A DNA stretch of 6,984 nucleotides, taken from assembly GCA_009904025.1 (NCBI GenBank), contig WYEE01000030.1, forward strand, positions 1 through 6,984, in the 5' to 3' direction. The position numbers and the translations under genes were made by a program. The DNA is from Thermogladius sp. Its GTDB lineage: Archaea > Thermoproteota > Thermoprotei_A > Sulfolobales > Desulfurococcaceae. The notes beneath the pieces are model-generated. The model saw only the letters and a program-made list of their open reading frames with translations, did no database searches and was not told the origin of the DNA. This document shows positions 1 through 4,754 of the stretch, piece after piece. Positions within the stretch are counted from its first letter, which is position 1. The number at the start of each line of letters is the position of its first letter.

Positions 1-162
1 CGTATTGCCTGCGACGATTATTTTAGCCGAGACTATTTTCAAGTTGGCGTATTGCTGGGGTAGTGAAAGGTAGTTCATGATATAGTTGTATATCAACAAC
101 CCACCGGCAACAGTTATCATTAGGAGTATCGCAGCTGCCACCAGGCCGTCTATCCCCTTCAA
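1..162 (-). CDS. Archaeal type IV pilin-like protein, N-terminal fragment
   Basis: The first 54 codons read leftward and leave the window without a stop, so the gene is partial at its 3' end. The protein starts MKGIDGLVAAAIL, followed by about 20 hydrophobic residues (roughly 6-26), then a more polar region (NYLSLPQQYANLK). This resembles an archaeal class III (type IV prepilin-like) signal: a very short basic leader ending in Lys-Gly, then the helix that forms the pilus core. Archaeal prepilin peptidase (PibD/FlaK family) would be expected to cut after KG, leaving Ile first. The TTG start was chosen because GGTGAT, an excellent match to the archaeal anti-SD, lies 5 nt upstream (168-173), and the upstream GTG in another frame hits TAG at once. 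The gene is divergent from top6B, so no shared operon. It could be a pilin, an archaellum-associated protein or another secreted protein with a class III signal. The family is fairly safe; the exact role is unknown. Confidence 0.65.
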   Translation of the reverse strand, partial: MKGIDGLVAAAILLMITVAGGLLIYNYIMNYLSLPQQYANLKIVSAKIIVAGNT

Positions 163-190
163 CCTATATCACCCGGATAGAAGAGTTGGC

Positions 191-220
191 TTTAAACGAG
201 TTGTTTAAGATATGTTAAAA
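191..220 (-). promoter_or_regulatory. Candidate TATA region for the pilin-like gene
   Basis: Read on the minus strand, this AT-rich stretch offers three possible TATA elements: TTTTAACATA (211-220), CTTAAA (204-209) and TTTAAA (191-196). The middle one would put transcription start near 180 and leave a short leader containing the GGTGAT ribosome site. The TTTAAA nearest the gene would start transcription too late to include that site. The choice cannot be settled from sequence. Confidence 0.35.
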
Positions 221-223
221 TAG

Positions 224-241
224 CCGGGGTTACCCGGGGTT
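224..241. repeat. 10-bp-period direct repeat CCGGGGTT between divergent genes
   Basis: CCGGGGTT occurs at 224-231 and again at 234-241, exactly 10 bp apart, so both copies face the same side of the helix. The same stretch also holds a short inverted repeat, CCGGG (224-228) with CCCGG (233-237). It is a GC-rich island inside an otherwise AT-rich divergent promoter region, upstream of the likely TATA boxes of both the pilin-like gene and top6B. It may be a regulator site; this is inference. Confidence 0.4.
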
Positions 242-269
242 CAGTGAAAGTATCCTTGTAGTCCACTAG

Positions 270-276
270 TTTAAAG
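270..276 (+). promoter_or_regulatory. Candidate TATA box for top6B-top6A
   Basis: TTTAAAG sits about 47-52 nt before the chosen start codon. Using the usual archaeal TATA-to-start distance of about 26 nt, transcription would begin near 299, giving a leader of about 22 nt that contains the AAGGTGG ribosome site. No clear purine-rich BRE precedes it. Confidence 0.4.
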
Positions 277-321
277 GTCTCTAACAATGCATTTACGGAA
301 AGGAAGTAAGGTGGAGTGGTT

Positions 322-1911
322 TTGTCGAGCGAGACCGTGGAGAAGTATAAGGCGATCAGCCCTGCTGAGTTCTTCTACAAGTACAAGGAGATTGCGGGCT
401 TCGCCAACCCCGCCAGAGCCCTCTACCAGACTGTGAGAGAGCTAGTTGAAAACGCCTTGGACGCAACCGATTCCCATGGCATACTACCCGATGTAAAGAT
501 AGTGATCCAGAGAGCAGACCCTGTCCAAGAGTTCTATAGAGTGACTGTTGAAGACAACGGCATTGGTATACCGCCCGACATAGTGCCCAATGCTTTTGGA
601 AGAGTCCTCTTCAGCTCTAAATACGTCCTGAAGCAGACCCGAGGCATGTACGGCCTTGGTGTTAAAATGGCTGTGCTCTACGGGCAGATGACTACAGGAA
701 GACCCATAGAGGTTATAACGAGTAAAAGAGAGTACAGGAGGATATACTTCTTCAAGATTAGAATAGACATAAACAAAAACGAGCCTATCGTACTTGAGAG
801 AGGTAGCTGGAGGAAGCAGAGGGACTGGCATGGAACTATAGTATCCTTGACGATTGAAGGGGACTGGGGTAAGGCTAAGGCGAGGATAAAAGAATACGTT
901 AATAGGACAGCCATAGTCACGCCCTACGCTAACATAGTAATGTACACGCCCGACAACGAGATGGTATTGTACAAGAGAGTGATAGATGTCATGCCCCGTC
1001 CTCCACGCGAGGTCAAGCCGCACCCCTACGGCGTGGATTTAGAGATGTTGAAAACCATCATGGAGTCGAGTAAACAGTCAACGATACTTGAAGCCCTAGT
1101 CGAAAACTTCCAGAGTGTTGGGGAGGTGACGGCTAGAGACCTGCTAACACGGGCTGGAATAGACCCGTCGAGTAGCCCAAGCGACTTGAAGGAGGGCGAC
1201 CTGCTTAAGTTGATCAACGTCATGAAAACCTACAGCCAGTACAAGCCCCCGTCGAGCTCAGCTATCTCACCCCTAGGCGCCGAGGTCATTAAAGCCGGTT
1301 TAAACAGGATGTTCGAGCCCGAGTTCGTTGAAGCCGTGAGTAGAAGGCCCTCAACATATGAAGGACACTCATTCATCGTTGAGGCCGGCATAGCTTACGG
1401 CGGTAAAGTACCGTTAAGCGAGCCGGATAAACCGACCACTCTGAGGTACGCTAATAAAATACCGTTGTTATACGACGAGGGGAGCGATGTTATAACAAGC
1501 GTTGTCAAAGAAGATATCACGTGGGAGAACTACCTGGTCTCCTTCCCGGCTCCAATAGTATTGTTAGTGCACGTATGTAGCACTAAGGTACCGTTTAAAG
1601 GAGTGGGTAAGGAGAGCATCGCAGATGTGCCTGAGGTTAGGAGGGAGATAAAGCTTGCGATCTCAGAAGTGGCTAGGAGGCTCCGAGGGTATTTGACGGC
1701 TAAGCAGAGGGAGTTTGAGGCTCAACGGAAGGTCGTCCACTTAGCTAAATACATACCTGAGATAGCTAGGTCTATTGAAGTAATCTTCTCAGGAGACGGC
1801 CTCGAGAGGGAGATGCTGGTGAAGAAGATAGTTGAAATAATATCCGCTAAAACAGGTATACCTGAGAGTAAGATCAACGAGGTATTAAAGAATGTTGAGG
1901 TAGGGGCTTAG
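322..1911 (+). CDS. top6B: DNA topoisomerase VI subunit B (GHKL ATPase)
   Basis: This is the ATP-binding subunit of type IIB topoisomerase VI, an A2B2 enzyme that passes one duplex through a double-strand break to relax and decatenate DNA. Residue numbers count from the GTG at 316. The GHKL ATPase shows the N motif RELVENALDAT (E42, N46), the G1 motif EDNGIGIPP (D80, G82, G84) and the glycine-rich lid GMYGLGVKMA (110-119). A helical H2TH-like segment follows at about 235-310. The transducer domain carries YANKIPLLY with the switch lysine K381, then KVPFKGVGKESIAD at 424-437. A helical C-terminus reaches residue 531, about normal family length. I chose TTG 322 over GTG 316 because AAGGTGG (308-314) lies 7 nt before TTG but only 1 nt before the GTG; the choice changes two residues only. 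top6A begins 10 nt after the stop, so the two are surely co-transcribed. Family identification is essentially certain. Confidence 0.97.
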   Translation: MSSETVEKYKAISPAEFFYKYKEIAGFANPARALYQTVRELVENALDATDSHGILPDVKIVIQRADPVQEFYRVTVEDNGIGIPPDIVPNAFGRVLFSSKYVLKQTRGMYGLGVKMAVLYGQMTTGRPIEVITSKREYRRIYFFKIRIDINKNEPIVLERGSWRKQRDWHGTIVSLTIEGDWGKAKARIKEYVNRTAIVTPYANIVMYTPDNEMVLYKRVIDVMPRPPREVKPHPYGVDLEMLKTIMESSKQSTILEALVENFQSVGEVTARDLLTRAGIDPSSSPSDLKEGDLLKLINVMKTYSQYKPPSSSAISPLGAEVIKAGLNRMFEPEFVEAVSRRPSTYEGHSFIVEAGIAYGGKVPLSEPDKPTTLRYANKIPLLYDEGSDVITSVVKEDITWENYLVSFPAPIVLLVHVCSTKVPFKGVGKESIADVPEVRREIKLAISEVARRLRGYLTAKQREFEAQRKVVHLAKYIPEIARSIEVIFSGDGLEREMLVKKIVEIISAKTGIPESKINEVLKNVEVGA

Positions 1912-1921
1912 AGGGTTCTAG

Positions 1922-3217
1922 ATGTCTAGTGTGGACGTTAAGGCTAGAATAAACGCGATGCACGTGCTCAAGGAGAGGTTTAAAGCTGTAGTCGAGCAGA
2001 TACAGAGAGGCGAGAAGCCCACCCTCATCATGCCGAAGAGGGTGTTGTCGAACACCATATACGATGAGAAGAGTAAAATGCTCCTTCTAGGACCCGATGT
2101 CCTGAAGAGATCGTTTATAGATGTCAACGAGGCTAGGAAGTTCATGCAGACCCTCCTGATGGCGTCGATAATATATGAGGCTTTAGTCAACAACGAGTAC
2201 CCTACTATCCGTGACCTGTACTACAGGGGTAAACACAGCATAAGCTACAGGGATGTCGACGGGAAATTAATCCACGAGAACACATGGGACGAGCAGAAGG
2301 AGTCTGATAGCGTGATAAGAGACCTGGAGGTTTTCATGAACGTCCTTAGAGAGGAAATGCTTATTCTCAGCAAGGAGAAGGGTAAGGTTGTCGGCAACCT
2401 TGTCATCAAGAGCGGGGATGATGTAATAGACTTGAGTAAAATGGGCCATGGAGCATACTCGATAGAGCCGACACCAGACCTCCTCGAGTTCAGAGATGTG
2501 GACGCTGAATACGTTCTCGTCGTGGAGAAAGACGCTGTGTTCCAGCAATTGCATAGGTACGGGTTCTGGCGTAAGTACAAGGCGATACTAGTCACCAGCG
2601 CCGGCCAGCCTGACAGGGCTACGAGGAGGTTTGTGAGAAGGCTTAACGAGGAGCTGAAGCTACCAGTCTACGTGCTGACAGACAGCGACCCCTACGGGTT
2701 CTACATCTACAGCGTGTTTAAGATAGGCTCCATAACCCTGTCGTATGAGAGCGAGAGGCTTGCAACCCCTAACGCGAGGTTTATAGGAGTATCCATGACA
2801 GATGTCTTCGGCGACGGGGTTTTCCAGAAGATTCTAAACGATGTTAGGGAGCTAGGTGGTTTCACCAAGAGCGCGTTGAGCAAGCTGAAGAAGAAGAAAC
2901 CATACCTATCCGAGAGCGAGAGGAAGAACTATGTTATAAAAGCGAAGCAACGTGACATAGAGCGGGCTGTAGAGCTGGTTGGATACGATGTGGCGGAGAA
3001 GTGTATTGAAGCCTCTGAGCTGAGGAGTAAGCTTAAGAAGAAAGAGGGTTTAACAGGCTACCCGTGGTTTAGGACGCCTGAGTGGATTAGAGAGCTATGC
3101 ATCTTCTTCAACACGTTGAATAAGCTTGAGATAGAAGCCATGGCTAGTAAGGGGCTTAAGTTCCTAGCGGACACTTATATACCTGGGAAAATCGAAGGCA
3201 ACGATTGGATAGACTAG
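1922..3217 (+). CDS. top6A: DNA topoisomerase VI subunit A (Spo11-like)
   Basis: This subunit makes the double-strand break for topoisomerase VI and is the archaeal relative of eukaryotic Spo11. The winged-helix (CAP/5Y) domain carries TIRDLYYRGKH; by comparison with Spo11 the second tyrosine, Y101, is the nucleophile that bonds to the 5' phosphate. The Toprim domain shows the metal-binding glutamate in VVEKDAVFQ (E202) and the acidic pair in LTDSDPYGF (D254, D256). The conserved C-terminal core KLEIEAMASKGLKFLA is at 401-416. At 431 residues it is longer than the roughly 385-390 I expect for crenarchaeal homologues. The excess seems to lie in two lysine-rich stretches, about 298-325 and 356-379, on either side of the conserved KKPYLSESERKNY block. 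The ATG start is supported by GAGGG (1911-1915) 6 nt upstream. It shares an operon with top6B. Family identification is essentially certain. Confidence 0.97.
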   Translation: MSSVDVKARINAMHVLKERFKAVVEQIQRGEKPTLIMPKRVLSNTIYDEKSKMLLLGPDVLKRSFIDVNEARKFMQTLLMASIIYEALVNNEYPTIRDLYYRGKHSISYRDVDGKLIHENTWDEQKESDSVIRDLEVFMNVLREEMLILSKEKGKVVGNLVIKSGDDVIDLSKMGHGAYSIEPTPDLLEFRDVDAEYVLVVEKDAVFQQLHRYGFWRKYKAILVTSAGQPDRATRRFVRRLNEELKLPVYVLTDSDPYGFYIYSVFKIGSITLSYESERLATPNARFIGVSMTDVFGDGVFQKILNDVRELGGFTKSALSKLKKKKPYLSESERKNYVIKAKQRDIERAVELVGYDVAEKCIEASELRSKLKKKEGLTGYPWFRTPEWIRELCIFFNTLNKLEIEAMASKGLKFLADTYIPGKIEGNDWID

Positions 3218-3226
3218 CTTGAGGAG

Positions 3227-3262
3227 CGGTTTACAGTCGATAAAAACCGTGGGATGCGACTG
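3227..3262. terminator. Overlapping inverted repeats in the convergent spacer, possible terminator
   Basis: Between the convergent ends of top6A and the ferritin-like gene there are two interleaved inverted repeats. CGGTTT (3227-3232) pairs with AAACCG (3244-3249), and CAGTCG (3234-3239) pairs with CGACTG (3257-3262). The arms interlock, so as simple hairpins they exclude each other, though they could form a pseudoknot. No long T-run is present on either strand beyond a five-base A tract at 3242-3246. A termination role is only suggested by position. Confidence 0.25.
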
Positions 3263-3264
3263 GC

Positions 3265-3735
3265 TCATCCACCTGGTGTACCGTGCCAGGGGCTATCTCT
3301 CCAAACAGCATCCCAGAGGGCTTCTTCGCTGAATTTCTCCTTAACAGCTATCTTCTCGTGCACGTCGACTAGTAGCGCGTGATGTCTTCTCTCATCGTCT
3401 AGTATAGCGGCTAGTATGAGCTTCGAGTAGGGCTCCTTAGCATCGTCGAGCAGTCGCTTCGCCTCCTCTATCATCTTCGCCTCAGTCTGTATGTGTTTGG
3501 TTATTCCACTCCTAATATACTCGGCCTCCTCCTCTGTGAGGAAAGGTAGACCCCCTCTAGCGATCTCCGCTAGAGCCCGATACATTAGTGAGTGCTTAAG
3601 GGAGTCCTGGGCGATACCCTCTATTAGGGCTTTTAGAAGCGGGTGTCTGAACTTGCTTGTTATACTCTTCAACTCCTCATGATACTCTTTCTCGAGCTTA
3701 GAATACTCCTCGAATAATTTAACGAGGTCTTCCAA
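3265..3735 (-). CDS. Small ferritin-like diiron-carboxylate protein
   Basis: This 156-residue, almost fully helical protein has the spacing of a ferritin/rubrerythrin-like four-helix bundle. Candidate iron ligands are E17 with H19/E20/E21 in helix 1, D44 and H48 (QDSLKHSLMY) in helix 2, E85 (IQTEAKMIEEAK) in helix 3, and E115 with H118/H119 (LDDERRHHALL) in helix 4. The Exx(H) pairs are the usual diiron pattern. The tail WRDSPWHGTPGG is aromatic and glycine-rich and lies outside the bundle. There is no rubredoxin domain, so it is not a classical rubrerythrin. Likely roles are iron handling or peroxide/oxygen chemistry in the cytoplasm, but the substrate is unknown. TTG 3735 is the only start before an in-frame TAG, and GGTG (3743-3746) lies 7 nt upstream. 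The gene is convergent with top6A and divergent from the polymerase cassette. Ferritin-like fold is likely; precise function is not assigned. Confidence 0.75.
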   Translation of the reverse strand: MEDLVKLFEEYSKLEKEYHEELKSITSKFRHPLLKALIEGIAQDSLKHSLMYRALAEIARGGLPFLTEEEAEYIRSGITKHIQTEAKMIEEAKRLLDDAKEPYSKLILAAILDDERRHHALLVDVHEKIAVKEKFSEEALWDAVWRDSPWHGTPGG

Positions 3736-3745
3736 GAAATAACAC

Positions 3746-3760
3746 CGATAACAGTTATCG
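3746..3760. promoter_or_regulatory. 15-bp palindrome, candidate operator of the ferritin-like gene
   Basis: CGATAAC-A-GTTATCG is a perfect inverted repeat with 7-bp arms and a single central base. On the minus strand it follows the candidate TATA box (3770-3776) and abuts the GGTG ribosome site of the ferritin-like gene, so it covers the predicted transcription start near 3747. That is the usual place for an archaeal repressor operator. The binding protein is unknown; an iron- or redox-responsive regulator would be a reasonable guess. The same sequence could also form a short RNA hairpin. Confidence 0.5.
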
Positions 3761-3769
3761 CTTTCACGC

Positions 3770-3776
3770 TAAAAAA
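3770..3776 (-). promoter_or_regulatory. Candidate TATA box for the ferritin-like gene
   Basis: Minus-strand TTTTTTA lies about 35-41 nt before the TTG start. The usual archaeal spacing puts transcription start near 3747, giving a leader of about 12 nt that just includes the GGTG ribosome site. Confidence 0.35.
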
Positions 3777-3797
3777 CATAATGGCGGCTGAACCAAA

Positions 3798-3829
3798 AGT
3801 TTCGGGGAACCCTATCTCTCATTATAATA
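3798..3829 (+). promoter_or_regulatory. Candidate promoter of the PolB2 cassette with ANTTTC-like box
   Basis: TTATAATA (3822-3829) is a good TATA candidate centred about 25 nt before the TTG start at 3851, so the transcript would be leaderless or nearly so. Eighteen bases upstream sits AGTTTC (3798-3803), which fits the ANTTTC hexamer known from DNA-damage-responsive Sulfolobus promoters, including that of dpo2. The hexamer lies inside an imperfect dyad, GTTTCGGGGAAC (3799-3810). With five fixed bases a chance match in a region this size is quite possible, so the damage-box reading is tentative. Confidence 0.4.
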
Positions 3830-3850
3830 AGTGTTTTAACAGGGGTTTAA

Positions 3851-4507
3851 TTGCTTATAACAGGTGTTAAACCAGTAGACGAGCTTCTAAACCCTGTTGA
3901 AAAACATTGGAGCATAGAGTTCTACGGGGACTCTTATGTGTTGAACTACTTGTTCCACAGGGCAGTATCCATTAGGAGTAGGTATGGTAGGGTATATGTT
4001 GTTATCTCGCTGGAGTTCGGGGGTATTAGAACAGACCTTATAGAGGCTTTCTGCAGGATATTCGACTGCAGGCTATCCGCTGTAAGTGTAAGCAGGGTCT
4101 TCAGGGTTAGAGAACTCATCCAAGTATTGAAGAGTTTAAGCGATGAAAGCGATGCAACGGTAATCCTATTATACCCCTACAACTTCCTCCGAGACGATCC
4201 TTCCACATACTACGAGGCCACAGAGATATCGGGGCTAATAAACAGGGTTTCAGCTGGAAACTCCGTCCTATTATTCAACACTAAGACTAAGTTCGGCGAG
4301 AGAATGCCCGAGGGGGGTAGTATGCACCACCACGTGGTTAAGGTGATAATCAGACTGGATAGGTTGGGCAGGCTGATTAAAGTAGAGCTCGTCAAGCATC
4401 CTGCCAAGCCGACCGGGTTGCGTAGATTGTTCAAGGTGGACTTGTTGAAGAACGCTGTAGCCCCTGCTGAGACGGTTAGCCTGCTCAACTGGGTTAAAGT
4501 GGGGTGA
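3851..4507 (+). CDS. RadA/RecA-fold protein without Walker motifs (PolB2-associated)
   Basis: This 218-residue protein appears to be an inactivated relative of the RadA/Rad55 ATPase core. The opening GVKPVDELLNPVEKHWSIEFYG follows the RadA layout 'GG(I/V)xTGxITEIFGE', but the P-loop position reads YGDSYVLNY (25-33), with no GKT/S. At the Walker B position, DATVILLYPYNFL (101-113) has strand hydrophobics but no terminal Asp. Downstream, NTKTKFGERMPEGGSMHHH (143-161) and VVKVIIRLDRLGRLIKVELVKHPAKP line up with the RadA L2 region, its GGHxxxH segment and the following strands through the 'DAPHLPE' stretch. ATP binding is therefore improbable, and a structural role (loading or tethering the polymerase, or binding RadA or ssDNA) is inferred. 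AGGGG (3841-3845) precedes the TTG start by 5 nt. It is the first gene of the three-gene cassette; the next starts 4 nt after its stop. The alignment is by eye. Confidence 0.7.
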   Translation: MLITGVKPVDELLNPVEKHWSIEFYGDSYVLNYLFHRAVSIRSRYGRVYVVISLEFGGIRTDLIEAFCRIFDCRLSAVSVSRVFRVRELIQVLKSLSDESDATVILLYPYNFLRDDPSTYYEATEISGLINRVSAGNSVLLFNTKTKFGERMPEGGSMHHHVVKVIIRLDRLGRLIKVELVKHPAKPTGLRRLFKVDLLKNAVAPAETVSLLNWVKVG

Positions 4508-4511
4508 GGTT

Positions 4512-4754
4512 TTGGGTAGAACCACGCCCTCTCTCAAGTACTATGTGAATATGTACCTCGAGAGGTGGAGGAGCCTGCTCCCGCTAGTGGACCCCGGCAT
4601 AAGAGAGATTGTTGGGGAGCTACTTGAGGAGGTGGATTACTCGGCTTCGCTACTCTCATATAAGGGTGTTGTAGACCCTTTAGAACCCCTTGTCTTCCAC
4701 CTACTGTTGAAAATAGCCGAGTTGAGGAAGAAATATGAGTATGGGAGAGCATAG
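4512..4754 (+). CDS. Small helical protein between RadA-like and PolB2 genes
   Basis: I do not recognise a named family. The 80 residues look all-helical with three or four helices: about 7-22 (LKYYVNMYLERWRSLL), 28-50 (IREIVGELLEEVDYSASLLSYKG) and 57-76 (LEPLVFHLLLKIAELRKKYE), linked by proline turns (VDP twice). There is no cysteine cluster, signal peptide or clear nucleic-acid-binding motif. TTG 4512 is preceded by GGGGTGAGGT, which overlaps the stop of the gene before it and serves as ribosome site. Its last 20 nt overlap the start of the polymerase gene, so translation of the two is probably coupled. Position and size suggest an adaptor or regulatory subunit of the polymerase; this is inference from context. 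The tight packing makes it very likely to be a real gene. Confidence 0.75.
   Translation: MGRTTPSLKYYVNMYLERWRSLLPLVDPGIREIVGELLEEVDYSASLLSYKGVVDPLEPLVFHLLLKIAELRKKYEYGRA

Noticed and set aside
484..1023. 179-codon open frame on the minus strand inside top6B
   Set aside because: It lies wholly antisense to the conserved GHKL domain, has no ribosome site or recognisable domain, and its composition is that of a reverse-frame shadow.
4321..4335. MHHH in the RadA-like protein as a zinc site
   Set aside because: It aligns with the RadA GGHxxxH strand region and no matching cysteines or spaced histidines are nearby, so a metal site cannot be supported.
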